The notes: generated from the sequence alone by a model not told the origin. A DNA stretch of 38,820 bases from Priapulus caudatus (GCF_000485595.1 NW_014577109.1:133664-172483); one strand, 5' to 3'. Positions 22,505 through 33,281 are shown, numbered from the stretch's first letter. Numbers and translations are program-made.

Positions 22505-23530
22505 TTTCCTTACCCGCTCTATAGAAAAAAACTCGACCCTATTGACTAGCCATGCAACATGCGTCTACTTACACATCTTGGCGACGAAGAGTCGCAGCAC
22601 AGTACCATAAACCAGGTCACTACGACCTTTATTGACTTTTACCGTTGACCTTGTATCATATTTCCTCCGTCTATAACTCGGCCCCTAATTGACTGCACTA
22701 CCAAATTCGGTATATTAACATCTTGGGAAGGTGCGCAGCGTACCAAACGGTCACTACGACTTTATTTGACCTTTACCTGGTGACTTATCATTTTTTTCTT
22801 GCCGACTCTATAACTCCCGGCCCCTAATTGACGTAGCGCTCAAACTTGTATACTACCATTTGGGAGAAGGTGATGTCGGTGCTACACAACGAGGTTACCT
22901 GCGACTTTATTTGACCTTGCCGTGATATAGTTTCCCTTCCGCCTTAATATCGGCCTTAATTGAACCTAGACGACCATACTTTGGCTACAAAAAACTTACA
23001 CATCTTTGGCGTGGAGAACCCTGTGTGTCGCGTACAGAACCGTCACTGTGGCTGTTATTTGCCTTTGACCTTGACCTTGCATTATTTTCCTTCTTCGCTC
23101 TATAAGTTTGGCCTTATTGACCTAGCGCGTCCAAACTTAGGATATACTTACACTCTTGGGAAGTGTGTCGGCGTACACAAACCTGTCATGCGAGCTTTTT
23201 ATTTGACCTCGACCTTTGACCATGATTCATATTTTTTTTCGCTATATAGTCGGCCACCCTAATTGACCTAGCGCGACCAACTTGGATAATACTCTAACAT
23301 CTTGGAGGTGTGTTCGGTACCCGAAACAGGTCACTGCAAACTCTTATTTGACATGCCTGTGAAGCTGACCTTTATCATATTTCCTTATCCCTTCTATTAC
23401 ATCCGGCCCCACCTTAATTGCAACCTAGCCAGGCGACGCAAACTTTCGCATATATTTTCACATCTTGCGCTGGAGAGGTGTTGCCCATTACTAAAGCTTG
23501 AAACCGCTACTGTCTATCGTCACGATATTT
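22505..23530 (+). repeat. ~146-bp tandem array of copy A (about seven diverged units)
   Basis: The anchor ACATCTTGG or a close variant recurs near 22572, 22714, 22852, 22997, 23147, 23297 and 23459. It is followed by a GTGTCGCGTACC-like string, then CACTGCGACCTTTATTTGACC, a run of TGACCTT, and CTATAA-TCGGCCCCTAATTGACC. Each unit carries several direct TGACCT half-sites. Indels shift the spacing from about 138 to 163 bp. Confidence 0.85.
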
Positions 23531-24265
23531 TCTAGCACAGCGACAGCTAGTATATTTGTGGTTATTTGCACAATAAATATGTATGAAAATACAATTAGTG
23601 TTTCTGTTTACTTTTCATCGCTTATATACCTTCTTTATACTCCCTACTTTGCCGTGCTTCGATGTTAACCAAACGCTCGACACAACCAACGCCATTAATT
23701 CGAAACTTTCCGTGGCGCCAAGGACAGCAGCTAGTCGATTATAACGACACTCTGCCAGTTAAACGAGCTTGGAAAATTATTGTGGGCAGCTGGAACTTCC
23801 TTGTAAATTACAGCGAAGCAGTTTCGCAAGGTATAATCTTCTTCCTGCTGTTTTTCTCTTCTCTTTATTCACCTGCACTGAATCTGAAAACTGGCTGTGG
23901 CGCCTTACCCATTGTTTACGTTAGTTGATCTAGCAGAATGATCTATCGGGAAGCGGGATGTCGCAACATTTTGTTGGCAGAATTAAAAAACACAAATTAG
24001 CATTTCGCGTTTGTATGTATATAATTTTTTTCAACTATACACATGACAGTATTATTAGCTATCTGGACGTAGTAGATGCCAGTTGTAGCATGCAATGGAT
24101 GTCCCGTGCGTGGCCGCTCGTGCCGTCGTCGAGCGTCCGCCCGTCGTGCGTACCGGTCAACCGTCCGGGCACAAATCTTAACGCTCGGCTCACGGCGGTC
24201 CCATATTCGAGTGATGTTGGGGGCGGGGGGGTAATCCGAACGGAGTTGGATGTCGAAGGCTGACG

Positions 24266-24284
24266 GGGTCAAGGTCAAAGGTCA
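24266..24284 (+). promoter_or_regulatory. Nuclear-receptor-like half-site cluster (DR0 + DR1) in copy A
   Basis: GGGTCA (24266-24271), AGGTCA (24272-24277) and, after one base, AGGTCA (24279-24284). AGGTCA direct repeats with one-base spacing are the classical DR1 type bound by RXR/HNF4/COUP-class receptors in animals. Binding here is an inference from sequence only. Confidence 0.4.
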
Positions 24285-25566
24285 GAGTGTGAACTGTAAA
24301 GAAGGGTGACATTCACTCCCTTTAACTTAAGGTATAGGAGGTAATGTCAGAATTGGCGCACAACTCTAAACGCTCTGACTAGGCTGTGAGAGATCCGGCG
24401 GTATAGCATCATGGTTAGGAGAAAGCCTATCACTGTGCGAACTTGGATGGGCTCCAGGTCCAAGGTCAGTGGGACAGGGCAGATTTGAGCATTTTCTGAG
24501 GACATGGTCTGACGGCGGATGTGAAAAACTTTTTGTTTCCGCGGGCGTGACCTAGATTTTTTATGGCTTTATTGAAGGCCATGGAGTGTCCTTCTGTGAC
24601 TGCGAAGAGTAAGTGCACCTCGGGATAACTTTTGACCCCAACGGAGGAGGTGTTAACTTTGGATTTGGGTTGATGTCTGCTCTTAGACAAGAATTGGAGC
24701 ACTGGCCGGTCGTTTGCTAGCTAGATCCTTATTAATTGCCTGGATGATATGAGCTACAATGTTCACCGTGAATTTCAAAGCTAATATCTTTTGCGTTTAA
24801 AGAAGGTGTATGTTCCTTTCAAATGTATATTTTCTATGTCACTTCTGTAATGTCAGTATGTTATCATGGCTAACGTTATTGCCACGTGCCCAGTGGCTGC
24901 TGCCAGTGTAAGTGTGTTGGTGCAAGTTTTTGCCCTGCCTTAATTCGGTTACACGGTGGCGCTCGCTATTGCATTTGGAGCCTGTTTCAGGCTTGCCGTT
25001 AGGTATGGAAGATGTACCTATTCTGTCTTCTTGCAAATGGTGTTGACTACTACGTAGGATGGGCAGCTTCTATTTTATCTGCACGGACAACTGAAACGTA
25101 GGCGCATTCGTGGACTTTCATCACGATCCCAACGAACATTCTTTTGAGAATGCTTCCTGATGCCATCTGATGCATTCACTGTTTCGGCGTGTCATGTGCA
25201 CTGTTTGGCACTAGCAGGGTTTACTACGATCCCATCCACTCCCCACAGAGTCACGAGGTAGCGTTAGTGAGCCGCCTGTCGTCTGCCCGGCAATTGATTT
25301 ATTTTTCTAATTCTATATCTATATGAAATACAAATCAAACAGACTGTTTGGCCCACTTGTGGCACCATACACCAAACCGTGACTCGACACACTGGCACAG
25401 ATGCAGCACGAGGAGACCGTATCTGCATGTACCGTACTGGCGTAAATAGTGTTTATACCACTAATTCAAATCGGTCAAGATGTTTGCAAATTTACCACGT
25501 AAAGCATTTTTAGCAGATGAGAGTTTGAGGATATATTTTACTAGTACGTTCAGGTACTAACTTTGA

Positions 25567-25630
25567 TGTAAACAATTGACAAAACTAAGGTTTCATATAA
25601 ATTTCCAGGAAGAGATTCGTGACGTAAACA
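25567..25630 (+). promoter_or_regulatory. Forkhead-like and CRE-like sites in copy A
   Basis: TGTAAACA at 25567-25574 and TGACGTAAACA at 25620-25630 match forkhead and CRE/forkhead-type consensus. The first is retained in copies B (36024-36031) and C (37749-37756, reverse), and the second in C (37696-37706, reverse), although surrounding bases have many indels. Confidence 0.35.
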
Positions 25631-26184
25631 CTCCATAAGGCATCACAATTTACTCTTGCATCTCGGCAGATTGAGTGTGTTGACACTTTGCTCTTTGTGA
25701 CTTATTTAACTTTACTACCTTCTACGTTTTACGAGTATTTATTTCATGCTGCATCACGGGCGGCAGGGATAATGTTAGTGTATTTGTTATACTCTATATA
25801 TAGGTATTCCGAAGTGGATAATCAGATCGATATATACGCGTGCAAGAATCAAAGAGTAGGGCTTATATTTATGTTTCTTTAGTGTCTTAAGAGTCTCTTA
25901 GTCTCTTATTTTATTGTTTCTTATTTTTGCACTCTTGCAATCTATTGATTGCACTCTTGATCCTCTATTATGCACTCTTGACTACTTAATCATATTACTA
26001 TATATACTTATATTATATATATACTTCTATATATGTGTGTGCTGGACTTTATTATTTTAATCATCGCAAGGTGTTGGGCAGACGAGTTGTTCTTCACGGC
26101 GTGTGTTGACGGTTTGTTGGCTGGGTTTGGTGGTGTTTGTTGTGATAACGCCAACTGAAAACAGTTATGGACGGATGCTGTCAT

Positions 26185-26470
26185 AAATTTCAGGTTAGGT
26201 TCAGAAATCGCCTATTAGAATGCTGAGATTTTCGGTGGGATCCGGATCAATTATTAATTATTAATAAGATTTTTCAGGATAGGTCCAAATGGGGTACTTA
26301 GATTGATTAATTTTGGGTGCGTGATCCAGCGATTCAGTTACTTTAATTAATAATTAATGCATAAAATTTTCAGGATAGGGTTAGAAATGGCCAGGTACTT
26401 AGATGATTACGTTTCCGGTGGTGATTCCGGATTCATTCATCTAATTAAGTTAATTAATTAATTAATACAA
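26185..26470 (+). repeat. Three ~84-96-bp AT-rich tandem units at the right end of copy A
   Basis: CAGGTTAGGT, CAGGATAGGT and CAGGATAGGG start units at 26191, 26275 and 26371. Each is preceded by an AAATTTT-like string and contains GGTACTTAGAT-like, GGTGG-GATCCGG-like and TTAATTAAT segments. Copy C has one recognisable relative near 37045-37095 (reverse). Confidence 0.75.
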
Positions 26471-26622
26471 AAATTTACTTATTAATTATTAATTAATTTA
26501 AAATTGTTTACAGTGAGACAATTTCAGCTGGCCTGGCGGAGGTCTGTGCTCTCGAGTGCTTGCTAGTTTATTTATTTGATTTGTGTTGAGAGAGAACGCG
26601 GTCTCTCTTATCTCCTCACTCG

Positions 26623-26889
26623 ATGTCTACGAGTAGTGTGGCCACAGCTGTAGGACAGTCGCATGAGAAAGAGAGGTCATTGTGTATTCATGTCTTTCGG
26701 TATAGTGTGGCAGACTGGGAACCATTTCTACTATATAAATTTTTTATGGGTGGTTATTCATATTTTTTCCCCACTGTTTACCAACTGGATCTTATGGCTA
26801 ATGAGTTTGGCCGTAAAATTAAATTACAGTTTGAGTTAGAAGAAAATGGTTGTGCTTCTTCGTTTCCATTAAACATGCAGCTGCACTAG
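26623..26889 (+). CDS. ATG-started 88-residue ORF, unidentified
   Basis: The frame begins at an ATG 150 bp after the end of copy A and reads MSTSSVATAVGQSHEKERSL at its start. It passes through an aromatic-rich middle (WEPFLLYKFF, GGYSYFFPTVYQ) into a charged segment (ANEFGRKIKLQFELEENG) and stops at TAG. The composition is more protein-like than most frames in the window, and no simple repeat underlies it. I see no canonical domain, signal peptide or well-placed splice site. It could be a fragment of a transposon gene or host exon, or chance. Confidence 0.2.
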   Translation: MSTSSVATAVGQSHEKERSLCIHVFRYSVADWEPFLLYKFFMGGYSYFFPTVYQLDLMANEFGRKIKLQFELEENGCASSFPLNMQLH

Positions 26890-26992
26890 CAATGCCAGAC
26901 TCACCAGTTACAGATAATTGCTGAACCTCCACAAAAATGACCTCTATGCAGCATGTATATATACGCGTGCCTGTATTACGCCCGGGCTCCCG

Positions 26993-27018
26993 CCCCCACG
27001 CCCCCGCCCCCGCCCCCC
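26993..27018 (-). promoter_or_regulatory. Strong G-quadruplex-forming motif on the minus strand
   Basis: Four runs of at least five C on the plus strand (CCCCC-acg-CCCCC-g-CCCCC-g-CCCCCC) give four runs of at least five G on the minus strand with loops of 1-3 bases. The same bases contain Sp1/KLF-type GC boxes. Confidence 0.75.
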
Positions 27019-28596
27019 ATCTTCACACTCAGCGGGATGGCATGTAAGAGGCAGCCGAGGCAGTAAGTGTCGAGCAGCAGCGTGTTAGCTAGCCACGTGC
27101 TTAACGTTAGGGCAGACATAGTCACTCGAATTATCGTTCCCGTGGATCTGTTCCGTGAGGCTTTGCCTATGAGATTGCACAGGAAGCGGTTGGTATTGAC
27201 GACCGCTAGCTGAGCGGAGCAGTTTCATCTATCAATACGTTACCCTGATGAAAAATGCCTTCGCCTATGTGCGTAGCGTATCTTATAGTAAACATGTGCA
27301 GACAGTCTATAGGCTACGACGAGACAGTGTAACTCTTCATGCCATTGCAAGCCAGTGTATTGATTTATATATTATACTATATATATACTATATATATATA
27401 TGCTGATGCATGCATTATGAATGTTTCGTTCCGCTTGCATTCACAGAAACTCATCGATATAAAACAAAAGTTCTTAGTCCCTGCATGGTTGAAGTCTATG
27501 GGTAGATTTCATGCCGGTCCCTCATTATAATTTGAATTTGTTCCAGCAGGGAAGAGGGGATGCTTGTTTGTGCACGCGACGACACTGTGGCCAGACGCAA
27601 AGGGGTGGGGATAAATAGGCGCTGGTTGCGTGGTAGTTAAGCGACAGTGTTTCTATACTCAACGGTGAAAGTCGAGACGACGGCTGTGCGTCGTCCGCGC
27701 AGAGCGCACGAGGATCCTCTTAAATAAAAGCCATTGAAATCCCAGTATGATAATCGCATAATCGGGTGTCTGGTCGCTGCTGGCTGTCAGGACTGCAGGC
27801 CCACCCCCTGTCACTCGGTGTCTACGGCGGAACATTCTAAGGTGGCATAATGGCCACGTATCTGCCAAATCAGCCATGTGATTGGCCAAGCCATTTCCCA
27901 GCAGCATGCTACGCGCTGCCATCCTGTTTTGGTGGAATTTTAATTGTCCCCCCGCGTAATTTTGCCTTGGCAACTGCGCCAATTCAAAGAAAGACCTGAT
28001 TATGACAAGTTTGCTTCTGCGCTGACTGGCTCGTTCATATTGCTCGTGGTTTTCGGACAAAAGCCGGTTGGTGGTGTAGAGCGAAGACCGGGAACGAAAT
28101 AGGTCATGCGGCATGAGAGTTTTGGGCGAAAATTGCTTTCATGAATCAGATAAGCCTTGAAGAAATTACAGGCTGTTATTCTCGGCGTTTTTATCTGCGT
28201 TCTGATCAGTGGAACTGACACCAGACATCTTTCCAAATCAAGGAGCGCTGCCTTGAATGCTAGTTTCTCCTCCGTAAATGATGCCAACATATTGGCTTTG
28301 CTGATGGCGAGCGTACAAAAACTGTTTCTGTTCGGCCGCCGTCATGACACGGCATTGAAAACCAACCTGTTTGTCCGATCGGCGGTACACAGCTACGGAC
28401 ACTCACTGCATGGCGCAGCAGGGACACAGGGGCATGTATGTGCGTACGCTCTGGCAAAAATAAGTTGAAATTATACACAATGAGCAAATTATGTGGAAAA
28501 CTTATAATTAGGTATAATAACTTGGCGAGCTGTCTGAGCGATGTCACTGTGAGATTTCAACGGGAATGGGTTGTAACCACCGGTCACCAGTGACCT
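27019..28596. other. Unassigned DNA
   Basis: Contains an AT-alternating patch (27366-27402) and a minus-strand ATG frame of 151 codons (27659-28114) with no recognised family. The plus frame at 28154-28468 has a hydrophobic start but no ATG. Confidence 0.4.
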
Positions 28597-28685
28597 GGGT
28601 GTGTGTATGCGTGCGTGCGTGGGCGGGGGTGTGGGTGTATATGTGTATGCGTGCGTGCGTGGGCGTGGGTGTGGGTGTGGGCGGC
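28597..28685. repeat. (GT)n/(GCGT)n/(GGGT)n tract with an internal duplication
   Basis: A block of about 45 bp beginning GTATGCGTGCGTGCGTGGGC occurs twice in tandem (from about 28605 and 28645). The G runs separated by single T residues could support a G-quadruplex. Confidence 0.9.
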
Positions 28686-29068
28686 TGGTTGCGTGCGTAT
28701 GAATACGGGAGCTCGGCGCAAGTGTTTTCATGTCCGCATGGAACCTGCAGCGATATTCGTCACGTAATTAACCTGTATAATATTGAAAAATAGAAGCAGC
28801 GGCTACCATCAGTAGCGGATGTCACTGGGATAGGGCCCCGGACCAGTACCAGCCCGCATTAATTATTTTAGTGACAGTTACATGTTGATGGTCGCACACA
28901 GCTTTAATTACCCTCATGCGGGCTGCACTGTGTCGATAGTCATGCGTGTGCGTGTAGTTCGTGTACGACGTCTAATTACTTTTCAAGCAGCGAAAGAAAT
29001 CGCACCACATCGGAAAGTCGCACGGGCACACCTGCAGTGCAGGAATGGCACCGCGCACGAGGCGAGCT

Positions 29069-29222
29069 CACACATACGCACGCACACACGCGCACGCACT
29101 CGCGCACGCACTCGCGCAAACACGTACGTACACACGCGCACGCACACACGTACGCACATACGCGCACGCACGCACGCGCGCGCACGCACACACGCGCGGA
29201 CGAACACGTACGCACGCACACG
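29069..29222. repeat. (CA)n/(CGCA)n compound microsatellite
   Basis: About 150 bp of alternating purine-pyrimidine sequence mix CACG, CGCA and ACGTACGTAC units. Arg/Thr/His/Ala-rich frames on both strands are artefacts. It is in the opposite strand orientation to most CGTG tracts here. Confidence 0.95.
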
Positions 29223-30288
29223 GGCCGCCTTGCAGTTTCTTTACGCAGGTGACACGCTGCGTCTTGCGGGTTCATTGCGCGCGGCGCCGCACCGAAATAA
29301 TGCGCGGCCGCCAGCAAAAATCTGATCAGCAAAAGAGACACAAATGCGTAGTGGCCCGCTGGGCCGCGTGGGTAAATTACTGCACATAATTAAGCGGAAC
29401 AAGCCAAGGCTGTGCGTTCCATGGGAACCGACACAGCTCTGACCGACGTGACGTATTCAATCACGCCTCTGATTTCGCCTCGCTCCATTGTTAAGTCAAC
29501 GGTAAGAAGGAAATGACAAAATAATGAAGAATTATGTCGAAATTATGCAGTTGCCGGCTTATAATGATGTTGCAGGAGGGAGTATTGATCAATAGGTTGT
29601 GACAACTTGTACAGGTTAAATGCACGGATACTGATTACGTGATCAGAGGTAAACCTAATCTAGATGGTTTGTAACTGCGCCCTCACAATTCTCAGAGTCG
29701 TTTTTATACCTCAGGCCTGAGAATGGCAAGCTTTGATATTGGTCAGCGTTGTTGCATTGCATCTAGAGAGTTAGATGTTGTTTTTTTAATCAATGTATTT
29801 TTTGTGATAAGGATTCCTCAACATTCTTTATCTCTTCGTGTTACGAAAGTGATTTCGTTGTTTTGTCTATACTAGCGCTTAGCAAGCGATTTGAAAATGC
29901 AGAGTGGACAATAAAGGCATTACCGCAGTTAATGCGAATAGTAAACTTGAATATGAAAATCACAACAAATCAATGTTCAGCGTGTTTGCGCAAACAATCC
30001 ATAAGCTCGGACTGCTTTGTTTTTTCAGCTGTGAGAAAGCTGCTGTCATTCCATTTTGGTCTTTAAAACTTTAATGTGATGAATATGCAAATTGTGATGC
30101 CGCAGTAAAATTCCTTGGTGAAAGCCAGTTTTTCAAATAAATGAAGATATATTGAACGCTTACATTCTAATCCTATCCATGGAAAACTATATTAGCATTA
30201 ATCAAGAATAATCGAGTTTTCTTGCGTGGCTTACAGTCGTGATTCGTTAGCCATGACAGTTAACGGAGCAGCATGCCGGAGCATGTTT
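29223..30288. other. Unassigned DNA
   Basis: No recognisable gene or transposon was seen. AT-rich patches with AATTA cores near 29375-29395 and 29510-29550 could be regulatory. Confidence 0.4.
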
Positions 30289-30355
30289 GCGTGCGTGCGT
30301 GCGTGCGTGCGCGCGTGCGCGCGTGTGTTTGTGCGCGCGCGTGCGTCTGTGTGTA
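30289..30355. repeat. (GCGT)n/(GC)n microsatellite
   Basis: GCGTGCGTGCGT grades into GCGCGCGTGCG-type alternation, which is strongly Z-DNA-prone. Confidence 0.93.
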
Positions 30356-30581
30356 TATACCTGGTCAATGTGTGCCTGTCTACCTGTAAATCTATGCAGA
30401 GGTTTAGAGCGTGAGGTGGCTCCGCCCAACCGGCTGTCTATCACAGTCGTGTTCCAGACAGTGTCGTGAGTTGGTCTGTATAAACACGTGTACCTTACCC
30501 GCACGTATTTATATACACTACAGCCTCGTTCCAGCTTATAGTTATACCGCCAACCTTCGCCTAGTCCTAGGTTACTCGCCG

Positions 30582-30594
30582 CCGCCGCCGCGAC
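30582..30594. repeat. Short (GCC)n run
   Basis: Four GCC triplets in CpG-rich sequence. Confidence 0.8.
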
Positions 30595-30812
30595 CGCGCT
30601 GGCGCTTGTGGCGTGGATTTGTTCAGTTGCCCGTGCGCTGTAACAAGTGAACTACACTGCGTCCGTGGCGTGTACATGTCGGCACGTGGGCGTCTGTAGT
30701 TGCTCGCACATCAGCGGCTGTAGGATTCCGCTGACCCGTCGCTGGCAGGTTCGCGCCGCGAGAGGGTGAGAGCTGTCGCTAATGCTCCGTGAGACAGCGT
30801 ATCGCGCGTTTA

Positions 30813-30846
30813 TCTAATTAATTAACGCTAATTAATGTATTAATCT
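30813..30846. promoter_or_regulatory. Cluster of homeodomain-type TAATTA sites
   Basis: TAATTAATTAA (30815-30825), TAATTAAT (30829-30836) and ATTAAT (30839-30844) crowd into 34 bp within otherwise CpG-rich DNA. TAATTA is the core of many homeodomain binding sites. Enhancer function is inferred only. Confidence 0.3.
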
Positions 30847-30911
30847 GCGACGATGTTGATCGCGGTGGCGCTCACATTTTTCCGTGTGGCGGTGCGACGC
30901 GGACGCCGCGT

Positions 30912-30962
30912 GGGTGGGCGTGGGAGGAGGAGGGGGGAGAGGAGGCGGAGGAGGAGGGAGAG
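30912..30962 (+). promoter_or_regulatory. G-quadruplex motif and purine-rich GGA tract
   Basis: GGG runs at 30912-30914, 30916-30918, 30922-30924 and 30932-30937, with loops of 1-7 bases, satisfy the standard G-quadruplex pattern. The tract continues as GGAGGAGG-type units to about 30962. Confidence 0.7.
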
Positions 30963-32182
30963 GTTAGCGTTAACGGCGATGTTGAAACCGTTAGAGCTCC
31001 CTCGTTACGCCGATAAGCTGATTAAAAGTTTCTACTTATTAATTTCATCGTGCGCTTACGCAGTTCTTCTTACCGGCCGAGCATTTAAGTATTGATGCGA
31101 GCACGCATAGCTAATTTATTTCGGCAGGTTATTGATTAAGAGGTTAAACGTGAAAGAGCCAAGGAAGCATTCCTGCTGTGGCCTTCTCTACATCTGCTCG
31201 AAAGCCCTGGCTCTGAACCTATTCACGCAGGTGCCAATAGTTTCGGACTTTAGATGGAATACCAATTAAAAATTGCATTCACAGCGTGCTCGGGCTTATA
31301 CGTAGGATATAATATGGCGTTATGCACGATAGGTTCGGATTGGAAGCAGATGTACATTATTGAAAATTTGAAATCGGCGTAGCGCCCACGATTAGCTGAG
31401 TCGTGCTGTGCATCATAAGCGAACGAGAGACGGCGAAAGAAATGCCCCGGATGAACAGACTCTCAACGCACACAAAAAAAGATTTCTGTTTGGCTTACGG
31501 GCCGGTTGTCCGTAGAACTGGAAATGCTCCCAACGCTCGGCGCGTATGTTACCGCTGCCAGGACGCCGCGTTTCGGCATGAAAGCAAACTGAGACTGCCG
31601 GAAGCGCATAGTCACGCGTAGTTACGGAATCGTCGCGCTGATGCCGGCCCGCAGAGTCGCGGTGACCGACGACGTCTGTCTCTCGCTGCACTGTCTGTAT
31701 CTCCCACTAGCGACATTAGGGATCTGCCCGTGTCGTAGCGGGGGATGGGTGGGTAAGGGGCGTTGTCGGTGTGCTGGCAGAGGGAGTCGGGCTGGGCGAG
31801 TCGGTCACGGCCGGACGTGTGGTCGTAACATGCGAGACAAGCGGTGACCGGGAGCGTCGGGCGGTGAACGCGAGCAGACGTATATCGGCTCGTAATTATA
31901 TTCGGTCCACCTGAGCGGGCCCAGGTAATTTCGAAGGCCAGCCAAAGCAAACAGAGGCGACTGGTGTGACTAGCGTCTCACTTTCCCGCGTGTACGGGCG
32001 CGCGGGGCCTAATTTCGCTAACAGTGTGACGCTGATTAAGTGACTATCTTCGGCTGCCACCATCATTTATTGCGCTGTGTACACATCTGCTTATTTGTTC
32101 AAATTACAATAAATTTATTAAGCCGGGGTGCAGGCAGGCGCCCTTTGGTCCCCGTGCAGCTATTGCAGATGTATGTGTAACA
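30963..32182. other. CpG-rich unassigned DNA
   Basis: No gene was recognised. Several AATTA/TTATTAAT cores occur between 31020 and 31140. The long overlapping frames at 31600-31950 begin with TTG and are not supported. Confidence 0.4.
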
Positions 32183-32240
32183 ATGTATAATAGCGGTATT
32201 CTGGACGCCTCGACATCGGCTGCCACCATTGTGAAGGCAG
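32183..32240 (+). CDS. Possible first coding exon (58 nt), unidentified
   Basis: An ATG with A at -3 (ACAATGT) opens the frame MYNSGILDASTSAATIVKA and runs into CAG followed by GTGAGT (GT at 32241), a consensus-perfect donor that would give a phase-1 intron. The frame also stays open upstream of the ATG for over 70 bp, so this could be part of a longer exon, or an exon starting after TTGCAG at about 32168. The surroundings are CpG-rich, consistent with a promoter-proximal position. The peptide matches no family I recognise, and donors this good occur by chance in sequence of this length. Confidence 0.2.
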
Positions 32241-33234
32241 GTGAGTAATTCTGCCCCGCGGCTTAGTTTCGCCGGCATTAAGGAAAGCCCGCCGAGTGGC
32301 GGCTCAGATTGTCTTGACCGGTTGTTGTGTTGTTGCTACGACGTTTCGTACTTTTTTCCCACCGGCCGCATTTTTTGGCGCGGGACTGATGGCATACGGA
32401 GTAAGCGTATTACGGCGCTGCATTTTCGGCAGCGGGATTGTTTTCGCGGATTTCTCAGATTTTGGCCCCTTTGTGTTTGAACTTGTTTCCGAGTTGTCAC
32501 TCGCTGTTCGGCAAAGTGGCACGACCACGCAGGCAGTCACGTTCGGAAGAAGTTTGCGGGCGATTCGCCCACAATGGCCCGCGTTGCGCCAGAGCCCATG
32601 TCAGCGCTGGGTAAATAACAGGCCTCCTCGGGGATACGCACCTGTGCCTCTCGGTTTCGGCCTTTGGTGCGTGCGTTTTAGTTCTAACCGTCTGCCGCGT
32701 TTAGGCGCGTTGTTTTGTTCTCCGATCAGTGTTTGCTATTAGTGTTGTAGACATACATGTAGGTGGGCCGGCGGCGGGCTGGGGGTAGACGGGTCTTCTA
32801 GGTCAGTGATTGTCGGCCCGTCGAGAAGCACAAGACGTTATCAGAAATCAAACCGTTTCGGTCATCCACCTGCCTCACGCCGTCCATTGGCGAAGACTGC
32901 TAGCTGTACGTGCATCTACCTGTCAGAATACAAGTGGAAGAGCGAAGGGGGGAGAACAGCGAAAACCGTACATAATTGTAAATTAATGAACTTGTTTTTA
33001 TTATTGCTGCTAGCGATCACGGTAGTGCTTGCAGAATGATTGATGCCGACGTTTGCTGGGTGGAGAAAATAATGCTAATTCTCTCCCTTCCCTTGCACGT
33101 ACCTTACATGAAATAGTATATATGGGGGTGTATTTGGTTATTATTGATGTTTGTGGCGTGACGCAATTTACTGGAAAGTACTTTTTAAGGCGGTGTATGG
33201 TGGGTGTGTTCGTACGCTGGTATTATACAGTCAT
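32241..33234. other. Unassigned CpG-rich DNA
   Basis: If 32183-32240 is an exon this is its intron. The 148-codon frame at 32296-32742 begins with GTG, and its first ATG is well inside; no domain is recognised. Confidence 0.4.
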
Positions 33235-33249
33235 GTTGTGCGTGCGTGC

Positions 33250-33280
<31 letters not shown>

Positions 33281-33281
33281 A
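33235..33281. repeat. (GCGT)n/(TG)n microsatellite
   Basis: GTGCGTGCGTGCGTGCG grades into pure TG. This is one more copy of the recurrent CGTG/TG type. Confidence 0.95.

Larger units (their letters stand above)
22505..26470 (+). mobile_element. Composite dispersed repeat, copy A (about 4 kb)
   Basis: This is the most complete of three related copies. The modules run in order: a ~146-bp tandem array (about 22505-23530); a spacer with an AATAAA string (about 23570); a GTTGATCTAGC-containing block (23915-23960); a GTCCG-rich block (about 24110-24170); a ~180-190-bp unit present twice (GCACAAATCTTAA at 24169 and a relative at 24358), each followed by AGGTCA-type half-sites; a ~0.9-kb block (about 24480-25390) shared with copy C but missing from B; a block with TGTAAACA and TGACGTAAACA (25567-25630); a GCACTCTTG-containing module (about 25890-25985); and a ~90-bp tandem unit (26185-26470). 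Alignment to B and C by eye shows many single-base indels, so no frame survives across copies. No transposase, RT or helicase motif is visible. A non-autonomous or decayed element is the simplest reading. Confidence 0.8.

Noticed and set aside
25204-25216. TTTGGCACTAGCA, resembling the start of miR-96/263
   Set aside because: The aligned copy C sequence reads differently, no hairpin is present, and it lies inside a dispersed repeat.
27659-28114. 151-codon minus ATG frame
   Set aside because: No recognised family, motif or promoter; overlapping frames on the other strand are also open.
32144-32153. TTTGGTCCCC, resembling the 5' end of miR-133
   Set aside because: The rest of the highly conserved mature sequence does not match, and there is no 60-nt hairpin.
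32296-32742. 148-codon frame with hydrophobic N-terminus
   Set aside because: Apparent start is GTG, which is not used as a routine start in animals; the first ATG is internal and no domain is recognised.
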